Positions 21,821-32,600 of a stretch of 64,000 nucleotides of DNA are shown here, in pieces. The notes beneath the pieces are model-generated. The model made no database searches, was not told where the DNA came from, and was given only the letters and a program-made list of their open reading frames with translations. The first letter of the stretch is position 1. The number at the start of each line of letters is the position of its first letter. The stretch spans positions 161,001 through 225,000 of the forward strand of contig RPFO01000744.1 of assembly GCA_009746045.1 (NCBI GenBank), given 5' to 3'. The translations under genes and the position numbers were made by a program. The stretch comes from Mesostigma viride. Its lineage: Eukaryota > Streptophyta > Mesostigmatophyceae > Mesostigmatales > Mesostigmataceae.

Positions 21821-24224
21821 TTTGGAGGGGACACCCCTAAAGGGCACTTTTCTGGAAACCATACCTATGCATGTGCTAAAAATCCAATTATGATTGGGGA
21901 CCATAAATATGATTTAAAAAAAAAATTCCAACCACTTGGGGGGGGTACTAGCCCCCACCAGATGCCGGTTACGCGCTAAAAATAGAAAAAGACGCTACTT
22001 TTGGCATATTTTCCCTAGGACAATGGGCAAACATATTTGGACCAAATCATATATTTCCATATAGTTCCCCCACTTTTGAGAAAGTCTGCCTAATTTTGAG
22101 CACAAAACAATGATGTTTAGACACATTGATGGATTTTCCCGCAAAAAGGGTATTTTTTTTCACCAAAAAAAATAAAACAAATCATAAACACATGGAATCA
22201 TGCCATATCTTATATTTTCAAATACTAGAGAGGGGGGACATGCAGCCCCAAATTTTCAGGTCATTCTGACAAGCGCAGCCCTATTTGATGGATATTCCTA
22301 GATTGCCACCTGTGACGAGGCTAAGGGAGGTTTTAGCTAGTATTTAACCACACTAACACCCCTTTATACATCTAAGCCTCAAGAAAACTGGCCAAACCAC
22401 ATACTACCATTCTCTGCACATATGGTACCTCCTATGTTCAAGGTTTGACGCCATTCTGACAAGAACTGCCCAAGTTACAACCATTCCAAGACGGCCACCC
22501 ATGTAGACGCTACAAGGAAATTAGAGTAACCATTGAGCCACACTAGCACCTCCTTCTTCATCAAAGACATCTGCAAACTGACCAAAGCACACATAATCAA
22601 CTCTTGCACGCTGACGGCAACGCATGCTCAATGTGGGGGGTCATTGCGACAAGAACTGCTCAAGTTGATGGGTTTCCTATATGACCACATGACAAGGCGC
22701 TAAGGACCACTCAGTAAGTTAGTAACCCCACAGTGCCACTTAATATGCCATAACATGCACCAAAACCATGCAGAGTATGTTTACAAAGTACAAAGGGGTG
22801 GCCACGCACCTCATATGTCTTCATCATCCCTCCAGCATGGCCAGCCTTGTAAATATGTGCATAGCCTTGACGATGGTAGCCCTAACATGCCTAAGCAGCA
22901 TTTCCTATGTTTCTCCCAGGTTAGAGTGTAAGGTTGATGCCAACCAAGCTAATCAACACAACAACACCTCCTAAACTGTCCTCCCCGGCATGGATGACAA
23001 ACTGGGACTATGGAGGGCAAGGAACCAAGTAGGAACATGGTATATATAGCTTGCATGCAGTCATGCATGTCAACCATGGTTGGCTCAGCACATTGTAGTC
23101 TTGTCACATCATCATAACAAAGGAAAGCTCAAACAACCATTGGTGCCAGCTATCTACATGCAGTCACACAAATGCAATATCTCCAACATCATCATCACTA
23201 TAACACTTCCATCCCTGCACGATAAAATGCAAAGAAACCATTGGCGGCCCTTCACCGCATGAGCGCTGTGATGCCGCTGCGGCCTGCGAAGAGAGGGCGC
23301 GTCACTCTCAAACAACAAGAAGCGTCCATACGCACAACATCCTTGCCAGAACACGTTTTATGAAATGCCTTATACCTTCCCGAAGAGCTACAGGCTGCGA
23401 CTGAAGCGGCCCTGATCACGACATCAACGAAAACAATCTAAAGCTGCCAGGTATTCGACAACACAACGGCAAGCGACGGCGAGCTAGCTGGCGGAAACTG
23501 CCCAAAAAGAACGCAAAAAACCTCGAACGATGAGCTCATAGAAGAAAGCACTGATAGCAGATAACATTCGCGACAAATCTGTACCTTGCCCTCGTAAATC
23601 CCTCGCCCATGCGCGCAACAACAGCCGTTATTCCATGGACAGGTCAGACACGCACTGCGCAGGTCTGAAAAATTACTTACCGATAATGGCCGAAAATCTG
23701 GCAAAAAGCACCAGCTCGGTTTAGAATTCGATGCAACCGATATTAATGCCTGCTTCACGGTCAGAACAGCCCCCAAAACCGCTATTTTACAGCCGCCATC
23801 ATGAATTCCATTTCATTCCGCGCGACCAAAAAATTCAGATTACCCCCCATGCCGATGGCATAAAAAAACAACAGCGATATTGTAAACCAGCTGATTTCCG
23901 CCACAAACTAACATCATAAACTCATCTCCTTTTAGATTCGAGTAAAATTTTTGCATTTCGCCTGCCCTAGTGTGGTAGTTTCGCCTGAACGCAGTCGCCA
24001 TGGCCACTTCCGCAAGGGGTGCGCGCACCGTGCACGTGAAATTTGTGACCTTCGGTTCCGGCGCGAATTTTTTGGCGCCAAACGGGGTGTCCCCTTTTTT
24101 TTTCCGGTGAAATGGGTGTTAGTTTATTTCCATATAACAGTTAAGGTGACCCAGGTATGCCAAAAATAGCCTGAAATGCCTAGTTTTGCCTAAATTGGGT
24201 GTCCCCTTAATTTAATGCCACTTA
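21821..24224. other. No gene recognised; possible DNA transposon remnant
   Basis: AT-rich sequence with no supportable coding region. It begins near GGGGACACCCCTAAA (about 21827) and ends near AAATTGGGTGTCCCC (about 24205), an imperfect inverted match. A degenerate ~190-bp repeat lies inside. Confidence 0.35.
22258..22740. repeat. Degenerate ~190-bp tandem repeat, ~2.5 copies
   Basis: CATTCTGACAAG-(C/A)-GC-like starts occur near 22262, 22453 and 22646, each followed by a gene-free stretch with CCACACTA(A/G)CACC. Similarity is partial, so the copies are old. Confidence 0.55.
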
Positions 24225-24480
24225 CCTCCGTAGCATAATCAAGTGCTCAGAATTACAGCTAGTGGGGCACTTAGCTTGTACCAACCAGTTAGACGTTTCA
24301 CGTGGCCCAGCTGCGGGGTTCATGAGGCCCGCGCAGCCAGGCAGGCACCTTCTCACGTGGGATGGGCCAAGCAATGCTCGACGCCATTCGGCCCGCACGT
24401 TCAAGGAGCAACTCGTAGAGGATCGACATGACTCACATGAGGGGCTTAGGCCCCTCCGTGATATGGAATAAAAAGATGCA
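24225..24480 (+). mobile_element. Diverged reverse transcriptase C-terminal remnant
   Basis: The frame 24262-24471 reads MGHLACTNQLD, GQPGRHLLTW-like (AQPGRHLLTWDGP) and a short tail. This aligns with VGHLARTSQVD and GQPGRHILTWPGP of the RT at 26802-28499 but is clearly diverged, so it comes from a related family. Confidence 0.65.
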
Positions 24481-24579
24481 AGACAAGGCCATATGGGTAT
24501 AGTTTGCAAACGCGGGAAGCATGCTAGACTAGACAGGACCCCTAGGGTAGAGAGCTTAGATATAATAAATAAAGTTGGC

Positions 24580-25183
24580 TCGATGAATATGAATGGTGAT
24601 GGAAATGTGTAGCCGGCTTCAGTGTTCACTGAAATTATGGCTGGCTTACGTGAAGAGCGATCGACTCGATGCCGCCGGACTCGATGACCTAGACGGTGGG
24701 ACCGGAAACAGCTTGCTTGATCAGGGCGTGCGTTTCGAGCCTAACTGGCCGGGAGTGTCTAGTGGTGAGCACCATTGCTGCGATCGCTCTCCCACCATTT
24801 ACGAGGAAATACCTGCAAATGGAAAACCACTGAAAAGGTCTAGCTAGTCAGTCATTACGTTAGCCATGCCATGATTCCAAACGTCCAAGAACTGTACACG
24901 GTGCACACGGTGCAAAAATCCGGAGGACATCACTTTCAAATTTATGTGCGGCGGGAACCAAAAGCCCGTGTATGCCAGAAAACATCGTGTTGCTGCAGCG
25001 ACGCGACGATGCGGACAAGGAATGCAGTGCCAAGCTCGGAACGGCCGCAAAGGAGATCTGGCATCACAGGGTTCAGATGTGCGGAGATACTACGCGATCC
25101 AGCCATCCACAACCTGTTTGTAGAGGTTGTGCCAAGGGGCAGCACCGAACAGATGTGGGTGACGTTGCAAAAATTAATTAATT
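24580..25183 (-). mobile_element. 5'-truncated Penelope-like copy
   Basis: Reverse complement of the 3' end of the element at 48535-53540. It includes the last ~35 codons of the ORF (HLFGAAPWHKLY region, 25090-25180) and most of the 3' UTR. It is cut at the family B tail (AATTAATTAA) at 25184. Confidence 0.85.
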
Positions 25184-26332
25184 AATTAAACTCGTGCTCC
25201 CGTTGGGGAGTCACGGAGCACCGAAGTGCTTTTAATCCCTGAGTGTGCACAACAGGAGAAAGGGCAGAGACCCCCAGTCTCCTTCATGCCTAAGGCATGC
25301 CACAGCTGCATTCGGGCGCGCTAGCTAAACGGACACGCTAACGATCCGGCAATCTGTGGGTGCAATAAGACCAATGTGAGCATGGCATAACAGTTAGCGT
25401 GGGCGAGTAATCTGATCATAGCCAGGACGTAGCATGGCTGTACAAGGACTAAGCTAGGGCTATGGCTGGTTTTGTACCGTGCGTTAGCGGTGCACGTGAC
25501 TAGGTATGGTGGCACAGCGCTAGGCAAACATTCTAAGCATGGCTGCCATGGCGGCAGTGACTACCAATGAAGTCAAGCTAGGGCTACAAGCTATTCTAGC
25601 CCGCTGGGGGCGTCCACAGCTTGTGGTTGATCATCAGGTCCCGGCCCCTCCAGTACACCTTGGGCTTGAATCTGGGGGTCCTGCTTGTGGCGGAGGTATT
25701 CAGGCCACATGTCGCGTCGCTGCTGCTGCTGAGCGGGGGTCAGGTCGTCGTCCAGCGTCCAGGTGAGGTCGTGCAACCGCTTGCGACGAGAGAGGAACCG
25801 CTGCTTGTCCTCACGGGATGGGAAGGTGAGCAGGACTGGTGGGGGAGCCGCCTTGTCCCGTGAGTGGGGAAGGCGGTGACACCCACGCAGTTCTACCTCA
25901 CCTACCAGGCCCATGAGGGTAAGGAGCTGGTCCAGCTTGAGCTCGTCGGCAAGGGAGGTTGACGTCTCACCTGGCTTCTGGGGGAAACGACGCAGAACCA
26001 CTCGGCACTCGCGGCGAGCGCGGTCGGTGGCCTCCCGTTGGTTGGCCTGGCAGTTGTCCTCCAGCTCCTGGAGCTTCGTGGCGATGGCGTCGGTGGTTGA
26101 GGCGTCGCTGACCGCAGCAGGTCCGCATAGGAGAGGGGCGGGAGGTCGCCAGCATCCAGCCGGGGTGGCTGGGATGCGATCGTTGGCCGTCTGCTCCGCT
26201 ATCTTTGGGACCTGTGAGGCCAGGGCCTCGGTGTGGGCGGTGATGGCTTCAAGCTTCTTCATGGGCACGCCGCACTTGCCCTCCACCTGGTTAAGGCGAG
26301 AGACAAGTGCAGCGTGCGTCTCAGATGTTTAA
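25184..26332 (-). mobile_element. ORF1-only retroelement, family B
   Basis: Minus orientation. It ends in the hairpin CTCCCC-AAC-GGGAG (25197-25210), then CACGAG and a TTTAATTAATT tail. The body contains an ORF1-like frame (26286-25591) and about 400 bp of 3' UTR. A decayed plus-strand relative lies at 54240-56345 and 3' fragments at 41600-41890 and 47090-47245. Upstream it is fused directly to an RT fragment at 26340, so its true 5' end is missing. Confidence 0.7.
25591..26286 (-). CDS. ORF1-like RNA-binding protein of family B retroelement (231 aa)
   Basis: A coiled-coil-prone N-terminal third (MEGKCGVPMKKLEAITAHTE, LQELEDNCQANQREATDRAR) is followed by RRECRVVLRRFPQKPGE, then LRGCHRLPHSRDKAAPPP, LLTFPSREDKQRFLSRRK and LDDDLTPAQQQQRRDMWP. 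Coiled coil, RRM-like core and basic C-terminal domain is the layout of L1-type ORF1 proteins (family knowledge), which bind element RNA. The start is uncertain because upstream sequence is replaced by an RT fragment. Its homologue at 55131-55860 (+) carries frameshifts. Confidence 0.6.
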   Translation of the reverse strand: MEGKCGVPMKKLEAITAHTEALASQVPKIAEQTANDRIPATPAGCWRPPAPLLCGPAAVSDASTTDAIATKLQELEDNCQANQREATDRARRECRVVLRRFPQKPGETSTSLADELKLDQLLTLMGLVGEVELRGCHRLPHSRDKAAPPPVLLTFPSREDKQRFLSRRKRLHDLTWTLDDDLTPAQQQQRRDMWPEYLRHKQDPQIQAQGVLEGPGPDDQPQAVDAPSGLE

Positions 26333-26339
26333 GATCGAT

Positions 26340-26772
26340 GTAATGTTGCCCACAGGGTCGGGCGTGTGCGCCTTGACAATCTTCTTCCACCGCGTCTTGT
26401 CCTGCATGGCAGTCCAAAGACGGGAGAGAGAGCTTAAACTGGGCTGGGACCACTAGGTCGTCCAGCAACATCTGAACGTAGTTGGTGACAGGTTTCCCTA
26501 CCCTTTTGGGAATGTCCTTGGGGCCAGGCCAGGTCAGAATGTGCCGCCCTGGCTGTCCAAGCCGCTGGGGGCCGGCCAGACCAAGGGTGGTGTCGACCTG
26601 GCTGGTGCGGGCAAGGTGTCCTACAAATGCTATCCTACGCTGCCTAATCTCGTCCGAAACACGAGGCATGCCATGATACAAAGACTGTGATGACGGACGC
26701 TCGGAAAAACCTACATTAAGGACCTGCCGGAGCATCCTGTAAACTGTGCCGTCGAGCCGAGCTGCCAGTTTG
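26340..26772 (-). mobile_element. Inverted RT C-terminal fragment, head-to-head with the long RT
   Basis: The minus frame reads MLRQVLNVGFSERP, LYHGMPRVSDEIRQRR and GQPGRHILTWPGPKDIP, the same region as 28060-28480 (+). It abuts the long RT copy at about 26772 and the family B ORF1 at 26340, with no 3' UTR between. It is a separate copy, because the long RT also has this segment. Confidence 0.75.
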
Positions 26773-28628
26773 GGTGGGAGGGGATCAACCAAGTCCCCGC
26801 CTTGAAGGAGGGCTGCCTTGCCACCAACGACGTCGTCCACCCCTTCACTTTGGAGGAATTGGACGGCGCCCTTGCTCGCCTGCGGTACGATGCGGCGGTC
26901 GGGGCCGACCACCTTTCTGCTGAGCTGCTGAAGACCCCTGATCTGGCGGTTAGGGATCTTCTGCTGGCGTTCTGCAACCGTGTCCTGCTCTCTGACGAGC
27001 CTCCGCCTGCTGAGTGGCAGACGGCCATCCGCGTCATGCTGTACAAGAAGGGCTCTGCTGCTGACCCCGGTAACTACCGGGGTGTCTGCCTCCAGAGCGC
27101 CGCGCTGAAGGTCTTCATGCGCATGATGCTGCACAGGCTCCGCGCCGCGCTGGACCCACACCTGGGTGAGTCTCAGATGGGTTTCCGTAGTGGTCGTAAC
27201 ACTGTCATGGCTGTGTTTGTCGCGCGCCGGTTGATGGAGGAGGTGCGTCGCCTTCCCCCTGACAGTTTGCCGCTGGTCCTCATTTTTGTTGACTATATCA
27301 AGGCCTTTGACACGGTCCTCTGGGAGGCTCTTTGGGCCATCCTAGCTCTGGACCGCGTGCCACCAGCGTTTATTGCTGCCATTCGCCGACTGTATGAGGG
27401 CTCACAGGCAGTAGTGCGGACTGCGGAAGGCACCACCCCACCATTCCCCCTTCACCACGGGGTGTGGCAAGGTTGTGTCCTGTCTCCATACCTGTTCATT
27501 ATTGTCGTGGACCACGTCATGCGCCAGGCACGTGCGCGCTTTACTGCTCTTAAGGGGTTCGAGCCAGGCTTGGACATCCTTAACGAGCGTGGGCACGGCG
27601 GGGTTAGCACGGGTTACCGCCTGGCTGACCTGATTTACGCGGACGACACCACCCTCATCGCGCGCCCCGAGCACATTCAGACCTGGCTGGACTGTCTGGG
27701 CCTGGAGGCGAGGGCGGTGGGGTTGGAGATTAGTGTCAAAACTGAGGCGATGGTGATTGGGGCCTCCAGTCGCCCACCGCTGCCGCGCCTGCTAGACGGG
27801 ACGGAGGTCCCACTCCGCGACCGCTTCAAGCTGTTGGGGAGTTGGCTTCCGGACACTGCCGACGATGTGGACACCCGCATCGGCCTTTCCTGGGCCAAGC
27901 TCCGTTCGCTCAACACCTACTGGCGCTCCAAGGGCCTGGACGAGCACCGCAAGCGCATGCTCTTCAAGGTCCTCGTCCTCACGGTGCTCACGTATGGCGC
28001 CGAGGCATGGACACTCACGGCAACACTGGCAGCCAAGCTAGACGGCACGGTAACCCGGATGCTCCGACAGGTCCTGAATGTCGGGTTTTCTCAGCGTAGG
28101 TCCTTAGAGTCTTTGTATCACGGTATGCCGCGTATTTCGGACGAGATTAGACAGCGTAGGATAGCATTTGTAGGACATCTTGCTCGCACCAGCCAGGTCG
28201 ACACCGCCCTTGGTCTGGCCGGTTCCCAGCGGCTCGGCCAACCGGGGCGGCACATTTTGACCTGGCCTGGCCCCAAGAACATTCCTAAAAAGGTAGGGAA
28301 ACATGCCATGACCTATACCCAGATGTTGCTGGACGACCTAGTGGTCCCAGCCCAGTTTGAGTACCGCATCCACTCTCTCTCCCGTCTTTGGACTGCCATG
28401 CAGGACAAGGAGCGGTGGAAGAAGATTGTCAAGGCACACACGCCCGACCCTGTGGGCAAGCCACCTCCCCCCAAGCGGAGGAGGCGTTTTGATGAGTAGT
28501 GTAGTTAGGCTTTTCTAGATAGAGTTAGGATAGTTCGATCACGCGGCTTCCTCCACCCCATCCATCATGAAATATGTGCTACATGACCTCCCCACGGAGG
28601 CATGTTATAATTTAATTTAATTTTTTTA
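26772..28628 (+). mobile_element. Non-LTR retrotransposon, 5'-truncated, with RT ORF
   Basis: Open frame from the inverted junction at about 26772 to TAG at 28499, then 3' UTR, hairpin CCTCC-CCAC-GGAGG (28587-28600, stem changes compensated relative to other copies) and an ATAATTTAATTTAATTTTTTT tail (split: ATAATTTAATTTAA then TTTTTTT). No endonuclease domain remains at the 5' side. The 3' end abuts a Penelope remnant. Confidence 0.85.
26802..28499 (+). CDS. Non-LTR reverse transcriptase (565 aa, 5'-truncated element)
   Basis: RT motifs in order: VMLYKKGSAADPGNYRGV (motif 1-2 region), ESQMGFRSGRNT, LIFVDYIKAFDTV (motif A with D), HHGVWQGCVLSPYLF (motif B), LIYADDTTLIA (catalytic YADD) and VLTYGAEAWTLTATL. 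The C-terminal part RMLRQVLNV, IRQRRIAFVGHLARTSQ and PPPPKRRRRFDE is typical of this LINE group. The frame continues upstream of the ATG (INQVPALKEG), so 26802 is just the first Met. The protein is uninterrupted over 565 codons, so the insertion is fairly recent. The missing N-terminal endonuclease means this copy cannot be autonomous. Confidence 0.9.
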   Translation: MKEGCLATNDVVHPFTLEELDGALARLRYDAAVGADHLSAELLKTPDLAVRDLLLAFCNRVLLSDEPPPAEWQTAIRVMLYKKGSAADPGNYRGVCLQSAALKVFMRMMLHRLRAALDPHLGESQMGFRSGRNTVMAVFVARRLMEEVRRLPPDSLPLVLIFVDYIKAFDTVLWEALWAILALDRVPPAFIAAIRRLYEGSQAVVRTAEGTTPPFPLHHGVWQGCVLSPYLFIIVVDHVMRQARARFTALKGFEPGLDILNERGHGGVSTGYRLADLIYADDTTLIARPEHIQTWLDCLGLEARAVGLEISVKTEAMVIGASSRPPLPRLLDGTEVPLRDRFKLLGSWLPDTADDVDTRIGLSWAKLRSLNTYWRSKGLDEHRKRMLFKVLVLTVLTYGAEAWTLTATLAAKLDGTVTRMLRQVLNVGFSQRRSLESLYHGMPRISDEIRQRRIAFVGHLARTSQVDTALGLAGSQRLGQPGRHILTWPGPKNIPKKVGKHAMTYTQMLLDDLVVPAQFEYRIHSLSRLWTAMQDKERWKKIVKAHTPDPVGKPPPPKRRRRFDE

Positions 28629-29188
28629 ACCAGCGCAGGCCAGAAATCGGGAGAATCCGGACCATGGTAGCTCGAGCCTGCCGTTATCTTTTCCGCGTTT
28701 TCGAGTCGTTCAGGATGATGAAGATGAATGGTGATGGAAATGTGTATCCTTGTGCATTGAAATTATGGCTGGCTTACGTGTGGAGCGACTAGATGACCTA
28801 GACGGTGGGGCCGGAAACAGCATGCTTGATCAGGGCGTGTGTTTCTAGCCTAACTGGCCGGGAGTGTCTAGTGGTGAGCACCATTGCTGCGATCGCTCTC
28901 CCACCATTTACGAGGAAATACCCGCAAATGGAAAACCACTGAAAAGGTCTAGCTAGTCAGTCATCACGTTAGCCATGCCATGATTCCAAACGTCCAAGAA
29001 CTGCACACGGTGCAAAGGCAAAAAGCCGGAGGACAGCACTTTCAAATGTGCGGCGGGAACCAAAAGCCCGCGGATGCCAGAAAACATCGTGTTGCGGCAG
29101 CGACGCGACGATGTGGACAACGAATCCAGTGCCAAGCTCGGAACGGCCGCAAAGGAGATCTGGCATCACAGGGTTCAGATGTGCGGCC
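28629..29188 (-). mobile_element. Penelope-like 3' UTR copy, truncated
   Basis: Reverse complement of the 3' UTR of the element at 48535-53540, from CCAGCGCAGGCCAG (28631) to CAGGGTTCAGATGTGCGG (29187). It stops at the ORF end. The RT element tail directly precedes it. Confidence 0.9.
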
Positions 29189-29634
29189 ATATGCGTGTAG
29201 GGTGAGCCTACCTAGCTACCGGAGGAGGCTTGTTGGCCTTCACTACTCGGTCTGATGCCAAGCCAGCTAGGTCCTTTATCTTTTTCTATATGTATCACTG
29301 AGAGGCCAAGGCCTGGGCTCATTGCCTGCCACTAGTTGGTCCCGGAATTAGCGGGTCCAAGCGCAACATCGAGTCAGGTGTGGGTATTTACTTCAGGAAC
29401 GCTGCACGTTGACGCTGCTTAATTACAAAAAAACCAGAACTGTATTTATAAATAAATTTCCTATCTACGCTAGAAAAGCTAGGGCAACACCCAATACACG
29501 CATGTCCCACGCCAAGACAGGTTACATTGGTTCCCAAACCGGTGTGCAGCAATTCGTTGCACGAAGACACGGTTATGACGGCAGGACAATGCCGCCGACG
29601 GGTACTTGATGTGCACGTGACGATTGCCTAAGTA
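29189..29634. other. 3' flank of the GDT1-like gene
   Basis: No gene is seen. On the minus strand CCAATGTAACC near 29528, about 110 nt past the GDT1 stop, contains TGTAA, the polyadenylation signal used by many green algae. This is a weak inference. Confidence 0.3.
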
Positions 29635-32600
29635 CTATTCCTCCGGCGGGTACAGATATGCATGCGCAGCAAATATTAGGAACAACAATCCGCCAACGAT
29701 GGCCACGGTGCGGTGAGAGATCCGCAGCGCAAGTAGCCGCCCACCCGTAACCGCTAAACCGGTGCATATGGAATGGCCAACAGTGGCCCCTACAGTGACC
29801 CCAAACGGGTTCTTGTGTGACGCCAATGCGATCGTCGCGATTTGCGAGCGGTCGCCCCATTCAGCGATGAACGTGAGGATGAATGCCTGGTGCAACCAAA
29901 TGGCAGCAAGCAACATCAGTAACCGAGCCATCAGGTTACAAATACAAACCACCCTTAGCAAAGCCTTTGCGTCGAGGACGCATCATCGCTGCCGAAGATC
30001 GCATGGGAAAGCCAAATTGAAGGAAGCAACAGAAACACTAACTGTCCAGAGGGAAAGGAAAATAGATGAATGACATCAGAAACACTACAGTAGAGAATAT
30101 TAGCTATGCTGTCAATACTAAAATCAATAATTGATACCTCGATGAAGACGGGCGTGCAGAAGCGGCCAAGCACGCGAAAGAACTTGGATCGAACCGGGGT
30201 GCCAGCGTCCAACTTCTCGGCCACCTATTGGCAGGTGGCAGCACACAGGGAAGGAAGAGAGATGCAGGAAAGGTGCCAGCACACAGGGAGCGTGGTGAGC
30301 TGTAACAAAGGTGGCAGCACACAGGGAGGGTGGCGAGATGCAGGTAAGGTGGCAGAGCGCAGTGAAGGTGGAGACGCAGGAAAGGTGGCAGCGCACAGGG
30401 AAGGTGGAAGAGATTGCCTGGGGTCACGAGCATGTGAGTAGGGCGTAAACGAAAGCAACCAAAAGGGAGTACAAGCAAGATCTTGATAGCATGAAAAAAG
30501 AAAATAAAACTCCCTACCTTCCCTCATCCCTCCATGCTGCCTCCCCTACCTGCCTCATCTCCGATCCCTGCTTACCTCTTCCACATCCTCAGCGGTAGAC
30601 TCCGTCAACTTCCCTGCCTTCCCTCATCCCGCCATGCTGCCTCCTCTACCTGCCTGTTCTCCGATCCCTGCTTACCTCTTCCACCTCCTGAGCGGTAGAC
30701 TCGGTTGACTTCCCTGCCTTCCCTCATCCCGCCATGCTGCCTCCCCTACCTCCCTGTTCTCCTATCCCTGCTTACCTCTTCCACCTCCTCAGCGGTAGAC
30801 TCAGTCGACTTCCATGCGATCCAGAGCAGGCGAAGGCCAAAGAGCGTGTACAAGACTGCAGGTGGTGGCGGTGGTAAGTGGGGGGGGAGCGCGTTTATGT
30901 GTGTATGTGTGTGTGCATGTGTGTGGTGGCAGTGATGGGGAGGGAGCGGGCGCAGGGGGGCACGGGTGAGAAGGTCTGGATGAAGGGCATGGAGATGCCC
31001 TATATGGTATATGCAAATCAGAAGCTCTGTATATTGATTACGGTGTAAACTGGGGGTGGCCAACGGCTACATACACATAATCAAATACCCACCACAAGGA
31101 CATTTTTTTCATGAAAGATAATCACAAATCCGTTACATGGGCCGCTAACTTAAGAAGCAAACTCGTGTTTCCTTGGAACTACATGGGCACACTTTTACAT
31201 TTGAAGGCCAATCATGAACGGAATGCACACCGGTGTCTGATAACATGAGCTATTGTCACCCACATGTCGCCGCGTGGTTGGTGGCTTTCCTGGAGATGAG
31301 GTTTGGCACCACAAGGCCCAGCCCCGTGGACAACACCTGCGCCAGCCGGATTATGTGTGTGTGTGTGTGGTGGGGGGGGGGGGCCAAAGGAAAGGTAGAA
31401 AACAGTGAGGATAACAAAATTGCTATTAGTATACATATACGTGTCACCACAGGCAAGCCACCCGCCATCCCTGAAACATTACATGCTCTCAAGAAAATAC
31501 CATGGAAACCAAAATAATATGGCATATATTATGAGTAGGATCCCTAGAGACTATATGTGTGTCCCATGTAAGGCGGTACAGCAACCCCGATACCCCGCCC
31601 CCAACATAAATGCTTAGCCTTTGCACATGTGCAAGAAAGGCTACACTTCAAGTAAGCATAACCTTCACATGCACCAGGGTGTCACTTTGCGGCGCTAGAC
31701 AGACAGCGGTTAGTGCACCAGTACCAGGCAAGCCCATCCGCAAGCAAGTAAGTACTTGCGTGTAATGTGCATAGACATGCCACGGAGTACTAAGCTAATC
31801 TCATTAGAAAAATAATCACACAAATGTTAAACAAACAGACAAAGATCGTCTGCATCATGCCCCAACCCTAAAGTACTACATGGCAAGCCCAAGCACCCAT
31901 GTAAAAGCCATTCGGGACGACCTCCTGGATTTATTGTCATGATAAATAGCACAGTTTGACACAAGAGGAAAGCCTGACCCGGATTCAAAAGCTTATCGAT
32001 GCCGCTTCCCTAGATCTTACTCACCGTCATGACAAAGAGCGCAGTGAGTGCGCCGCTGTACACGATAAGGCGTGGGTGCCGCATCGCCATCAGCGCCGCG
32101 ATGATGAACGTCTCGTCGCCCAGCTGGTGGAGAGGGAATAAGAGGAGCGAATACGCGGTAATAGGGAATGGGGGGTAGGGGATAGAGGATGGGGATTGGG
32201 GATCCGGGACATGATAACAGGAATCCTGAGTAGGGTAAGCAAAAAATTGAGCGAATAGGGGGGAATAGTGAATAGGGGGTAGGGGATAAGGGATGGGGAT
32301 TGGGGATCGGGGACATGTAAACAGGACTACATAGTGGAGGGAAAGAGGCGATGGTGCCAAGGGAACATAAGGTGACTTTCAGATGGGATATTCACTGATT
32401 GAATGGTGAGGGAAAGGACATGACTTCCTAGATGGCTGTAGGGTGCAGAAGCCTAAGAAATTATAGCCACGACATGATTTTGGGTGGGGCTATAACTAAA
32501 ACCAAACAGGAGTAAGGGTATTGACCTCCTGCTGATGTAACAAGGGGAGGCCAAAGGGTTATCTCCAAGTTACACATGGGCTAGTCCGCCGAGGTGGTAG

